From the NCBI GenBank assembly GCA_964542765.1, contig CAZIVO010000023.1, forward strand, positions 1-39,443: DNA of 39,443 bases. Reading direction: 5' to 3'. The stretch comes from CAZIVO01 sp964542765 (GTDB lineage: Bacteria > Planctomycetota > UBA1135 > UBA2386). Of this stretch, positions 16,759-24,468 are shown in pieces. A program made the translations under genes and the position numbers. The first letter of the stretch is position 1. The number at the start of each line of letters is the position of its first letter. Under the pieces are notes generated by a model. That model ran no database searches. It was not told the origin of the DNA and saw nothing but the letters and a program-made list of their open reading frames with translations.

Positions 16759-17820
16759 TCAGTTGAAGCTGCCGCCGAACTGGATCACCAAGCCGCCTCG
16801 TGCCTTCCTGCCGACGGCCTTGTTGTAGTCCCAGTCGCCGATCAGTTGCACCGGATTGCGGCCGGACGCGATTGTCATCGAGACGCCGGAGGAGAAGACC
16901 CTGCCCAGGCTGTTGCTGGCGGCATCGACAACTACGGCCTGCACATAGACCGTTTTGCCGGCGAAGTAGGGGTTGTTGGCGATCGGTGCCTGCGATTGGC
17001 CGAGGAAAACAGGGGGAGCCGACCTGATCTGCATCGGCACGACGATGTCAGGGCTGACGTTGAGGGCGTTGCCTGGCGCGCCGAAGGCGGCCAGAGAGAA
17101 GGGGAGCTTGAGGGTGCCGTACCGGCTGCGCGAGCTGCCCCACATGGCTACTGCCGGAAAGCTCTTGTTGAAACCTTGGGCTATGAAGGTGGCTTTTCCG
17201 CCGAGCCGGAGGGTAATGGCATTGCCCGTAACTCTCCATGTCTGGCCCTTGAGTGTTCCATGCTGTCCGAAGACGCCGACATTGCCACTGTCAGCACCGA
17301 AGTGCGCGTCGAGGAAGTAGTTCCCCTTGGCGGGCGGGTTCGCTACCTCCCACTCGACCAGCAGATTGCCGCTCTTGTTGATGTAGGGGAAGGGCGCCGC
17401 GAGTTTCCACGCGATGCTGAAGGGGCGTATGTTGGCGATCTGCGGCGGCAGGCTGTACTTGCCCGAGAACACCTGGGTCTGCTTGCCGGTGCGGTTGGCG
17501 GCGAAGGTGGTCGACATGCTCGCCGCGGTCACGCTCGTGTAGCCGAGGGAGAGGGTCAGCTTGGGGAAGGTTCGCATTGCCATCGTGGCCGGTTGCTTGT
17601 CAGCACGAAGCCGCACATCGCTGATCACGCCGGCGTTGGTCGCCAGTGCCCAGCCCTCGACAACTTGCTGGGCGCGACCGCCGCCGTAGCCCGAGAAATA
17701 GGGAGAGGAGGTGTCGCCGTCCTTGCTGGAGAGACCTGTTGGTATGGTCTTCGCGCCTTGGGCGGCGACTCCGAGGGTCAAGAGGGACAGGGTGATCGAT
17801 CCGATGATGGCGCGTGACAT
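16759..17820 (-). CDS. Secreted beta-rich protein of unknown function
   Basis: A 353-residue exported protein with a signal peptide (hydrophobic core IIGSITLSLLTLGVAA, cleavage near residue 20). The mature part is rich in Gly, Ser, Thr and aromatic residues in alternating patterns, as in secreted beta-sandwich proteins, with no catalytic motif I can see. Notable segments are PYFSGYGGGRAQQVVEG near the N-terminus, NGALIT-like LLVEWEV, and a C-terminal NPVQLIGDWDYNKA. A good ribosome binding site (GGAG, 8 nt upstream) supports the ATG at 17820. I do not recognise the family; the style fits planctomycete exported proteins. Confidence 0.7.
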   Translation of the reverse strand: MSRAIIGSITLSLLTLGVAAQGAKTIPTGLSSKDGDTSSPYFSGYGGGRAQQVVEGWALATNAGVISDVRLRADKQPATMAMRTFPKLTLSLGYTSVTAASMSTTFAANRTGKQTQVFSGKYSLPPQIANIRPFSIAWKLAAPFPYINKSGNLLVEWEVANPPAKGNYFLDAHFGADSGNVGVFGQHGTLKGQTWRVTGNAITLRLGGKATFIAQGFNKSFPAVAMWGSSRSRYGTLKLPFSLAAFGAPGNALNVSPDIVVPMQIRSAPPVFLGQSQAPIANNPYFAGKTVYVQAVVVDAASNSLGRVFSSGVSMTIASGRNPVQLIGDWDYNKAVGRKARGGLVIQFGGSFN

Positions 17821-18027
17821 AGGTGGCTCCAGGGGGTGATGGTAGGGCGCCGGGACAGGCGCAGGGAGCCTGTAAGGATACCAGATCGGATTCCTGCCGG
17901 GGGGAGCCTACGCGGTTTCCTGTCGCAGTGGCCTCGTGGACAGTTCAGCGTCGATAGAGGCCGTGGGACGGTCGTGCGTGTCGAGACGGCCTTCCGCTTC
18001 ACGCTCGAGGGAGCGGTGATGCCGAGG

Positions 18028-18213
18028 TCAGCTCGCCTTCCACTTCTTCTTCTCGAGGGTGCTGGAGAAGTCCTCTGCGTCCTTCTTGCTGAAGAGCCGG
18101 ACCTTGTGACCGCAGGATGCACAGTAAGAACTGTCCATACTCATCAGGTAGCGAACGTAGTTTTTGCAGGCTTCACACCACTTGGTCTCGTCGTAGTAAT
18201 TGTTGCGATCCAT
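18028..18213 (-). CDS. Small zinc-ribbon protein
   Basis: A 61-residue protein with two CX2C knuckles (WCEACKNY and YCASCGHK) about 18 residues apart, the pattern of a rubredoxin-like zinc ribbon. The C-terminus is charged and helical (FSKKDAEDF, then KKKWKAS). It has a strong ribosome binding site, AAGGAG, 11 nt before the ATG. Small zinc ribbons of this type often bind nucleic acid or partner proteins; the specific role is unknown. The 207-bp gap to the secreted protein gene downstream shows nothing else I recognise. Confidence 0.8.
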   Translation of the reverse strand: MDRNNYYDETKWCEACKNYVRYLMSMDSSYCASCGHKVRLFSKKDAEDFSSTLEKKKWKAS

Positions 18214-18592
18214 CTTGCTTGGCTCCTTGTTATTTCCGCCTTTGGGTCAATCCCTTTCGGTGGAAAGAAAGCAATTCCGGTGCCATCCGGATCGAGCAAG
18301 GTCGGTCGGTCGGTGTTACTCCGCTGCCATCGGCGCATTGTTCACGCGCTTTGCGTTGAGCCGGGATCGATCGCCGAACCGGTCATGTCGCAGAAGTTCG
18401 ACGCGAGGTCGCCTCCTCGAATGCCATGGCGGAAGCGCGCGGGGCACAGGTGCGGTGGGATGGGGAAAACCGCGCAAGCGTCCATCCGGTGCGACATTTG
18501 TTGCGCGGAATGGACGTGCATTTGGTCGGATGTGAGGAACTGAAGAAGTCTACTCCGTCATTGCGAGGGAGGCTGAATCCTCCCAGCATTTC
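18214..18592. other. 379-bp intergenic region between queG and zinc-ribbon gene
   Basis: No ORF here looks like a protein gene. It should hold the promoter of the zinc-ribbon gene, but no clear -35/-10 pair was found. At its queG end (18554-18584) it contains CCGTCATTGCGAG followed by GGGAGG-CTGAAT-CCTCCC, a 6-bp hairpin. The CGTCATTGCGAG core resembles a class of short interspersed palindromic repeats seen in many bacteria. Confidence 0.4.
18567..18584 (-). terminator. Hairpin just after queG, REP-like
   Basis: GGGAGG, a 6-nt loop and CCTCCC form a perfect stem 9 bp past the queG stop. It may end the leftward queG transcript, but the T-run is missing. It adjoins the CGTCATTGCGAG repeat-like motif at 18555-18566. 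Confidence 0.4.
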
Positions 18593-19705
18593 CTATCCGA
18601 GCGCCTGCCGGATCTCGGAGCGGACGCTTTCCTCCGGCTCGCTTTGGTATCGATCGCGTAGCTTGGTGGATGCGGGGTCGAGCCGTCCGAGCGCCCATGC
18701 GGCGTGGCCGCGGACCAGGGAGCTTTCGTCGAGAAGGGCTGCTTCGAGGGCCGGCACGGCACCGAGATCGCCGAGATTGCCGAGCGCGATCGCTGCGTTG
18801 CGCCGGAGCCCTTGCCGTGTTGCGCGACGCATCGCCGTTCCTACCCATTGTTCCTGGTAATCCTCTTCGCTCAGTTCGAGGATGCCGATGAGGCCGAAGG
18901 TTTCGGTGACCCGGTGGGGTCGAAGATCATCGGGAAGGTCGGCATCGGGATGGGCGGCGCGACCCTTGCTGGTGAAGGGGCAGACCTCGAGGCAGATGTC
19001 GCAGCCGAACACCCAGTCCCCCTGTGGCTGGCGCAAATCGAGTGGGATCGAGCCTCGCAGTTCGATGGTCGTATAGCTCAGGCAGCGCCGGGCATCGAGT
19101 TCGAAGGGCGCTACCAGCGCGTCCGTCGGGCAGGCGTCGATGCAGGCGGTGCAGGTTCCGCAGGACCCGGGTGAGGGGCTGTCCGGAGGGAGTTCCAGCG
19201 GGGTCAGAAGCTCGGAGAGGAAAAGATAGGGGCCGAGGTTCGGCGAGATGATCCCGGCGCTCTTTGCGAGGAAGCCGATGCCTGAGCGTGCGGCGATCGC
19301 TCGTTCCAGGATGGGGGTGGCGTCCGTCCCTACCTTGACGGTGCCGCGTGGCACGCCGTCAGCTTCCAGTTGCGTACGGAGACGGCGAGTGGCCTTGCCG
19401 AGGAAACGGTGATAGTCGCGCCCGGCGGCATAACGGGCGATGCGGCCACCGCCGGCGAGGGTCACGGGCGGAGCACCGTAATCGTAGGCCAGAGTGATGG
19501 CTGATCGTGAGTCCGGCGCCCACTGGCCTGGATCGGTGATGCGTTCGCGGTTGCGGTGGAGATAGTCCATCTCTCCGGCGCGCCCGAGGTCGAGCCACTC
19601 ATGGAATCGGTCGCCGTCGGGCCCCGGATCGGGTGGGCCGAATCGGACCAGATCGAAGCCGGCTTCTTCGGCCATCTCACGCAGGATCGCGGGGGTGGGT
19701 GGCAT
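18593..19705 (-). CDS. queG: Epoxyqueuosine reductase
   Basis: A 370-residue cobalamin-dependent reductase that converts epoxyqueuosine to queuosine in tRNA. The N-terminal domain contains VGTDATPILERAIAARSGIGFLAKS, matching the substrate-binding region of QueG. The ferredoxin-like centre has C182, C185, C188 and C192 (CGTCTACIDAC) for one [4Fe-4S] cluster, and C235, C238 and C242 (CDICLEVC) with C208 for the second. The C-terminal ~80 residues are HEAT-like repeats (RRNAAIALGNLGDLGAVPALEAAL), as in many QueG proteins. With queA at 11754 it covers the last two steps of the pathway. Transcribed away from the pseudo-kinase gene, with a 186-bp divergent gap. Confidence 0.96.
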   Translation of the reverse strand: MPPTPAILREMAEEAGFDLVRFGPPDPGPDGDRFHEWLDLGRAGEMDYLHRNRERITDPGQWAPDSRSAITLAYDYGAPPVTLAGGGRIARYAAGRDYHRFLGKATRRLRTQLEADGVPRGTVKVGTDATPILERAIAARSGIGFLAKSAGIISPNLGPYLFLSELLTPLELPPDSPSPGSCGTCTACIDACPTDALVAPFELDARRCLSYTTIELRGSIPLDLRQPQGDWVFGCDICLEVCPFTSKGRAAHPDADLPDDLRPHRVTETFGLIGILELSEEDYQEQWVGTAMRRATRQGLRRNAAIALGNLGDLGAVPALEAALLDESSLVRGHAAWALGRLDPASTKLRDRYQSEPEESVRSEIRQALG

Positions 19706-19891
19706 CTGAGCAGAAGATTACGCGGTTTCGGGGCGAACGCCACAATCCTTGGTAGGGATGGACTTTCCGTCGTTATGTGACCGCTTGATTCGGCATTCCT
19801 GGCGGCTCGAGACTCAAGCTGGATTCCGAATGAGTCGAAGAGAAATACACCACACCCCCGGTGCCAAGGACCCTGCAAGAGATCAAGAATA

Positions 19892-20704
19892 ATGGGCAAG
19901 GGCAATATGCGAGAACAATCGGTCGAGATCACCCGGGCATCCGGTCAGAGCAAGCTTTCGCGCTCGGCGAAGCAGGCTCGCAAGGAGACTTCCGTGAATG
20001 GTGCTCAACACCGTGGCAATGGCGAGGCAGCCAGGCTGCGTCGCAATCAGGCGCCTGCCGAGGGAATGGCGAAAAGCCGCCGTGCAGAGGTTGATGGTCT
20101 CGTTGAGCTGGGTCAGCGGCTCCATCCCTTGCTGGGATGCTTGGATCTGTTCCTCGACGAGGCGCGAGTGGTTCTCGGCGAGATCGATGAGAAGTCTTCG
20201 CGGGAGGATCTATCGGAGAAGCTGCGGGTGGTGAGAGAGATCATCGACTGGTCGGACGCCGTTGCCGAAGATCTGCACGTTGAAGCCGACAGGGCCATGG
20301 CGGGCATGTGTAGCGTGAATAGCCTCGAACTCTTTCGCGACGCAGCGGAGCAGATGCAGGCACGATCTGAAGGGCTCGATGTGGTGGTGGCCTCCTCGGG
20401 AGTGGTGGCCAGCTGCCAGGGGCGCCCGGCGGACCTGCGTGAGGCTTTCAGCCTCGGCTTATCGATCGTCGCCCAGCGGATTGGCGGCTCTGGATCGCTG
20501 AAGGTCGAGATTGATCCGGCGGATGGGGGCTGGGTCGCTCATCGCATCACCGGGAAGGGCCTCGCATCCGAGGACGTCAGCACCGATCAGACAGCTCGCC
20601 TGCGCACATTGCTCGTGGATCGGCATGGCGCACGGGTGATACCCGATCTCCTTGCTTCGGGCAGGGTTGGAATGACGATCCTGCTTCCGCAGCGGAACCA
20701 GTAA
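19892..20704 (+). CDS. Degenerate histidine-kinase-like protein
   Basis: A 270-residue soluble protein. The first ~65 residues are basic and disordered-looking. Residues 68-135 form two long helices (ELGQRLHPLLGCLDLFLDEA, then EKLRVVREIIDWSDAVAEDL) that look like the DHp domain of a histidine kinase; where SHELRNPL would be, it has GQRLHPLL, so the phospho-accepting His seems replaced by Gln. Residues 150-267 resemble a HATPase_c fold: VASCQGRPADLREAFSLGLSIVAQRI in place of the N-box and VGMTILLP at the end, but with no N-box Asn and no DxGxG. This suggests a non-catalytic scaffold or phosphatase-like regulator. It lies just upstream of the sigma factor gene. ATG 19907, preceded by AAGG, is a good alternative start. 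The kinase-fold call is inference. Confidence 0.6.
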   Translation: MGKGNMREQSVEITRASGQSKLSRSAKQARKETSVNGAQHRGNGEAARLRRNQAPAEGMAKSRRAEVDGLVELGQRLHPLLGCLDLFLDEARVVLGEIDEKSSREDLSEKLRVVREIIDWSDAVAEDLHVEADRAMAGMCSVNSLELFRDAAEQMQARSEGLDVVVASSGVVASCQGRPADLREAFSLGLSIVAQRIGGSGSLKVEIDPADGGWVAHRITGKGLASEDVSTDQTARLRTLLVDRHGARVIPDLLASGRVGMTILLPQRNQ

Positions 20705-20712
20705 ACCCGGGT
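20705..20712. promoter_or_regulatory. ACCCGGGT palindrome, first of a related pair
   Basis: An 8-bp palindrome directly after the stop of the pseudo-kinase gene. It shares the CCGGGT core with the larger palindrome at 20746-20758. Together they could be binding sites controlling the sigma factor gene. Confidence 0.25.
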
Positions 20713-20745
20713 ATTATTGCCTGATTTGGGGCGATTCGAGCGGAT

Positions 20746-20758
20746 GTAACCGGGTTAC
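20746..20758. promoter_or_regulatory. GTAACC-G-GGTTAC palindrome upstream of the sigma factor gene
   Basis: A perfect 13-bp palindrome with one central base, 83 bp before GTG 20841 and 20 bp before ATG 20778. Its position in front of a sigma/anti-sigma operon makes an operator plausible. A further 6-bp stem, GTGGCC-GAAC-GGTCAC (one G-U pair), lies at 20793-20808. No database-supported regulator is implied. Confidence 0.4.
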
Positions 20759-20840
20759 TTCCGGCTTTGGCCTGGCTATGAAACAATACAGAGTGGCCGA
20801 ACGGTCACTTTGTTCTCTGTTTCTAACCCCCGGAGCCCCT

Positions 20841-21611
20841 GTGGAACTTGTTGCCCTGAAACCCGGAATTCAGACTGATCTCGCGAAGAGGTTGATTGGT
20901 CTGTGGGAACGGACCGGGGATAACGCCCTCCGGTGCCTCGGGGAAGGGCGTCCCGTGCGGGTCGAACAGCCGCCCCGGACCGAACAAGAACAACTCGATT
21001 GGGTCAGCACATCGCTCATGAATTGCTACAAGAACACCGGCGACAGCCAGGTGTTCGCGCTGCTCTTCGAACTCAATCAGAACTCCTTCATGCAGGCCAT
21101 CCGCGGCAAGATTCGCCGCTCGGTTTGCACCGTGGATCCCCAGGATGTCTTGCAAGAAGTCTTCCTGAATATCTATCGGTATCCCCACCGCTTCATGGCG
21201 GAGAAGGCGGACTCTTTCCGCAACTGGGGGCATCGCATCGCCCGCAACACCCTGCTCAAATCCCTCAAGGGGAACGCGCGGCACGCAAGGTTCGCAACGC
21301 TGGACGAAGAGATCGGCCAGCGCGAGGATTGCCGTCAACAGTCACCCCTGCGCAGTGCGCAGAACTCCGAAGGCTCGGTCATTGTCGATCGTGCCTATCT
21401 TATCTATCTCAATCTTTACCTCATGCACTTCGGCAAGCTCTCTGTGAAAGAACAGCGAGCGCTAACCTTGGTTGAGGTTGATGGCGCCACCTACAAGGAG
21501 GCTGCCAGCGACCTCGGTATACGGCTCGAAAACCTGAAGATGGTGATCTTTCGAGGTCGCCGGAAGATCTTCCGGGGAATGGGCCGCACACTCCGAGACT
21601 TGGACGCCTGA
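20841..21611 (+). CDS. ECF-type RNA polymerase sigma factor
   Basis: About 256 residues from GTG 20841, which has GGAG 5 nt upstream; ATG 20778 would add 21 residues with no ribosome binding site. An N-terminal stretch of ~70 residues precedes sigma region 2, seen as VDPQDVLQEVFLNIYRYPHRF and SFRNWGHRIARNTLLKSLKG (promoter -10 recognition and core binding). Region 4 is LSVKEQRALTLVEVDGATYKEAASDLGIRLENLKMVIFRGRRKIF, a helix-turn-helix for the -35. There is no region 1.1 or 3, as in group 4 (ECF) sigma factors. The following gene encodes a zinc-finger anti-sigma protein, 32 bp downstream, so the pair is probably cotranscribed. Length is slightly above most ECF factors because of the N-terminal extension. 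Confidence 0.9.
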   Translation: MELVALKPGIQTDLAKRLIGLWERTGDNALRCLGEGRPVRVEQPPRTEQEQLDWVSTSLMNCYKNTGDSQVFALLFELNQNSFMQAIRGKIRRSVCTVDPQDVLQEVFLNIYRYPHRFMAEKADSFRNWGHRIARNTLLKSLKGNARHARFATLDEEIGQREDCRQQSPLRSAQNSEGSVIVDRAYLIYLNLYLMHFGKLSVKEQRALTLVEVDGATYKEAASDLGIRLENLKMVIFRGRRKIFRGMGRTLRDLDA

Positions 21612-21643
21612 CTTTTCGCAGCTAATTCCACCCAGCCAGTGAA

Positions 21644-22765
21644 ATGAAGATCCCTACCAATTGTGTTTCTTTCGACAGCGCCTCGCTTGGAGGCGCGTCG
21701 GTTTTCGCCAACATCGGCGATGACCCTTGCCTTCAAATTCAGGTCGACCTTTCGGCGATGCTGGATGGCGAACTCGATGCGCACACGGTGCGACGAGTGA
21801 TGGTTCATTCCGATGCTTGTCCGGCATGCCGCACCTTCTTGAAGGGCATACGCCACCAGATGCAAGCTCACAAGGACTTGAGTGGGGCCAGCCTCGGCGC
21901 CGCAAGCTTGTCGCGTGGGCTCAGCGGGCTGACAGAAGGTCGTTGTGGCGAACGATCGCCCGGGACCGAGTTGTTGCGACGGGCCTTGGTGGAGAACCGT
22001 GATCAACTCGCCAGAATCCTGTACGAGATGGGACGCGGCTTCGTGCTGATGGGACTCTCACCGAGGTTCACGCGCGAGGTGGCGCGCGAGCCGGTGCCCA
22101 TCCCCGATCTCTACATGCGTGGGTGTAGCTTGGTCGATGAGATGAAGCGTCTGGCGACCGATTCCGTGGGTGAGGAGTGGGTGCGAGCGCAGGCTTTGTT
22201 CGGCCGTGAGGAGATGTCGAGCGCCGCCGAGAATCTGGCGCGAGGCAAGCGTTTGCTGCGCGAGGCCTTGATGTTGCGAGAGGACTTGCACGAAGCGCGG
22301 ATCTATCTCGGTCACGCGCATCATGTGGCGCAAGAGCGCCCACAGGCCCGGCGAGAGTTCCAGGCCGTTCTGGATGCGAGCGAGGATGCACAGACGCGAG
22401 CCTTCGCTCTCGAGAACCTCGGCAATGTCTATCTCGAAGATGGGGCGGCGGAGAAGTCTCTGCCGTATTTTCATGAACTCGTGGACTCGGGCGTGATCGC
22501 CCAGGAACCGCGCTTCTTCACCACTTACTTCAATCTCGCACTGGCCTACGGCTTGCTCGAACGTTTCAAGCCGTGCGGACAGTGGTTCGAACGCTTGCAC
22601 AGCGAGTTCCCGCACAAGCGTCGTCTGGTTCGCTCTGAATTGCAGTCACGCACGCAGTTCTCTGGCGTGATTGCCCGCCACCCCCGGGTGGAAGTGGGCT
22701 ATATCCAGAAGTTCCCTGAGTGGTTCCCGATCTCCGGGAAGCTCTCCCTGAAGGAGGGTTGCTGA
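21644..22765 (+). CDS. Zinc-finger (ZAS) anti-sigma factor fused to TPR repeats
   Basis: A 373-residue soluble protein with no evident membrane segment. Residues ~35-70 are an anti-sigma zinc finger, VDLSAMLDGELDA followed by H55-x3-C59-x2-C62, the HX3CX2C signature of ZAS/zf-HC2 domains that sequester ECF sigma factors, often redox-sensitive. From about residue 190 to 330 there are TPR-like helices (EEMSSAAENLARGKRLLREAL, HEARIYLGHAHHVAQERPQARREFQAVLDA, AFALENLGNVYLEDGAAEKSLPYFHEL), which would bind a partner protein. The usual release mechanism is proteolysis of a membrane anchor, absent here, so control by zinc, redox state or a protein partner seems more likely. It ends 1 bp before the next gene. 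Confidence 0.88.
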   Translation: MKIPTNCVSFDSASLGGASVFANIGDDPCLQIQVDLSAMLDGELDAHTVRRVMVHSDACPACRTFLKGIRHQMQAHKDLSGASLGAASLSRGLSGLTEGRCGERSPGTELLRRALVENRDQLARILYEMGRGFVLMGLSPRFTREVAREPVPIPDLYMRGCSLVDEMKRLATDSVGEEWVRAQALFGREEMSSAAENLARGKRLLREALMLREDLHEARIYLGHAHHVAQERPQARREFQAVLDASEDAQTRAFALENLGNVYLEDGAAEKSLPYFHELVDSGVIAQEPRFFTTYFNLALAYGLLERFKPCGQWFERLHSEFPHKRRLVRSELQSRTQFSGVIARHPRVEVGYIQKFPEWFPISGKLSLKEGC

Positions 22766-22766
22766 G

Positions 22767-23204
22767 ATGTCGAAAATCATGCGAATCGTTCTCACGAGTC
22801 TGGTCGCCTTGGTCCTGTCCGCGGGCACTGCTTTTGCAATTCCCGGCGGCGATGGCGGTTGGACGAACCTTCCTGGTAGCAATACCGGTAACCGCAACAA
22901 TGGTAATGGCGGCAAGGGCGGAGGCCCGAGCCATCGCTTGGTCCTGAAGAAGTCGCTCGACAAGGACCTGAAGATGCGGTTGCACAAATCGATGGAGGGC
23001 GCAGTCGGCGTCGTCGTGACCGATGTAGGCGTCGCCATGATCGGTGCTGCCGGACGCGATGTTCGTATCAGCTCTTCGATTCTCCGGATCTTGCAGGGTT
23101 CCAACCTCGACAGTATGCGAATCGTCTTTTTCGCAGCCGATGGAAGATGGATCGATGTAAGAGTGAGCTTCATCGGCGACGAACTCGTGCTGAAGGTGAA
23201 GTAG
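22767..23204 (+). CDS. Small exported Gly/Asn-rich protein of unknown function
   Basis: A 145-residue protein with a clear signal peptide (cleavage after AGTAFA, residue ~24). A Gly/Asn-rich linker (about residues 27-54) joins it to a compact C-terminal domain of alternating hydrophobic residues, VVVTDVGVAMIGAAG, then IRLMR-like SMRIVFFAADGRWIDVRVSFIGDELVLKVK. I do not recognise the fold. It starts 1 bp after the anti-sigma stop, so all three genes (sigma, anti-sigma, this one) form one operon. It might be the signal-sensing or target product of the sigma system, but nothing in the sequence proves that. Confidence 0.78.
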   Translation: MSKIMRIVLTSLVALVLSAGTAFAIPGGDGGWTNLPGSNTGNRNNGNGGKGGGPSHRLVLKKSLDKDLKMRLHKSMEGAVGVVVTDVGVAMIGAAGRDVRISSSILRILQGSNLDSMRIVFFAADGRWIDVRVSFIGDELVLKVK

Positions 23205-23229
23205 AGACGACTGCAGATCCAACACGACG

Positions 23230-23261
23230 GAGCCCGCTGGCCGCATTGGTTCAGCGGGCTC
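23230..23261 (+). terminator. Strong hairpin closing the sigma factor operon
   Basis: GAGCCCGCTG, a 12-nt loop and CAGCGGGCTC pair perfectly, and the stem extends outward to 14 bp (GACG/TGTC flanks, one G-U pair), starting at 23226. It lies about 25 bp after the stop of the exported protein gene. There is only a weak T-run, but the stem is the best terminator candidate in the window. Confidence 0.7.
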
Positions 23262-23423
23262 TGTCAGTTAAGCATCATCTTGCACGTTTGGCTTGCCAGG
23301 TGGTGGGGAGGCCCCTTTATCCGTGCTTCGTTCGGTACGGAGATGCTTTGCTGAGAATCGAGAGGCGAGGATGATGAGCGCGGCACCGGGCAACCAGTCG
23401 GTCACCTTTTGGGTGCCGCTCGA

Positions 23424-24305
23424 CTACCGGCGAAGTTTGCCTTGTTCGATCAATTCGATGAGGCGGGCGGGCCGATCCGTGGTGATGGCGTCGACACCCA
23501 ATGCATTGACGCGAAGAAAGTCCTCATCCTTGTTGACGGTGTAGACACAGATCAGATAGCTGCGCCGGCGAAGCTTTGCGATGGCATCAGCATTGGCAGC
23601 CAGATCCTGCCCGTTCCAGTGCACCATGCTCGCGCCGGTGCGCCGGATATTTATGAGGCGTTCATCGGTCAGTTCCTCGCCGCCGAGCGCACCGATGGTC
23701 AAGCTGGGTTCCAGCTGATGGACAGCTTCGAGGAAGTCCCAATCGAAGGATTGCACGAGCACTTCGTCGATGAGGTTCTTGTTCCGAAGGAGTTCGATCA
23801 GCTTCTCTGGTTCACCGCCTTTGTGCTCGATCATCGTGATCGAACCAGCCTGGATCACATCGAGTGCTTGCTCGAGGGTGGGTGGCGGAGTGCCTGCGAA
23901 GCGCGGGTCTTTCCAGGAGCCTGCATCGAGGGCCAGCGTCTGCGCTGCTGGAAGGCTGGCGAGCTTGACTTCTTTCCTTCCGAGTCGTTGGCCGATATCG
24001 GTGGTGCGATCGAGTGTCGCATCGTGCATGCAGATCAAGATTCCGTCGGCACTTTGGTGGAAGTCGAGTTCCACCATGTCGGCGCCGGCTGCCAGGGCTG
24101 CCATGAAGGAGGGCAGGGTATTTTCGGGGAAGTCCTGCGCCGCGCCGCGATGTCCCACACACAGGGGGGTGTTGCGTGCGAGCTCGCCGAGCCGGCGGCT
24201 CAGGGTTGTTTGCGGAGCACTGGCAGTCGAATCAGAGCCGAGGCTTGTCATGCAGGAGAACAAGGGCACATGGGCCAAGAGGATGAGGAAAAAGCTGCGA
24301 TGCAT
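23424..24305 (-). CDS. Glycerophosphodiester phosphodiesterase, lipoprotein
   Basis: A 293-residue GDPD-family enzyme that hydrolyses glycerophosphodiesters to glycerol-3-phosphate and an alcohol. The catalytic elements are GHRGAAQDFPENT (His52, Glu61), the metal ligands E79 and D81 in VELDFHQSADG and H94-D95 in CMHDATLDR. The N-terminus is a lipoprotein signal with a lipobox-like LFSC, Cys18, so the mature protein is probably anchored in a membrane and acts outside the cytoplasm. It is the gene after glnA on the same strand with a 163-bp gap; a functional link is not evident. Confidence 0.92.
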   Translation of the reverse strand: MHRSFFLILLAHVPLFSCMTSLGSDSTASAPQTTLSRRLGELARNTPLCVGHRGAAQDFPENTLPSFMAALAAGADMVELDFHQSADGILICMHDATLDRTTDIGQRLGRKEVKLASLPAAQTLALDAGSWKDPRFAGTPPPTLEQALDVIQAGSITMIEHKGGEPEKLIELLRNKNLIDEVLVQSFDWDFLEAVHQLEPSLTIGALGGEELTDERLINIRRTGASMVHWNGQDLAANADAIAKLRRRSYLICVYTVNKDEDFLRVNALGVDAITTDRPARLIELIEQGKLRR

Positions 24306-24423
24306 CGGTGGATCAACGCGGATGTGGGAATCTTAACTGAGGTTGGTCATCTCCGGTACCATCTACCCCAGGAATACATGGGGCGTGGGACCGGGCGGTT
24401 GATGGCCACTCCGCGTTCGGTTT

Positions 24424-24442
24424 GGCAGGTTGCCAGCCTGCC
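24424..24442 (-). terminator. Hairpin after glnA
   Basis: GGCAGG, a 7-nt loop and CCTGCC form a 6-bp stem about 27 bp past the glnA stop, in the leftward direction. Without a T-run it is only a possible terminator. Confidence 0.35.
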
Positions 24443-24468
24443 GGGTGAGCATCGAGGCAGCATACGTA

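Noticed and set aside
16732..17817. 361-codon open frame antisense to the secreted protein
   Set aside because: The other strand has a signal peptide and a good ribosome binding site; this frame has neither.
17836..18543. 235-codon rightward frame over the zinc-ribbon gene
   Set aside because: It would cover the zinc-ribbon gene, which has a strong ribosome binding site and paired CX2C motifs. The translation has no domain or ribosome binding site.
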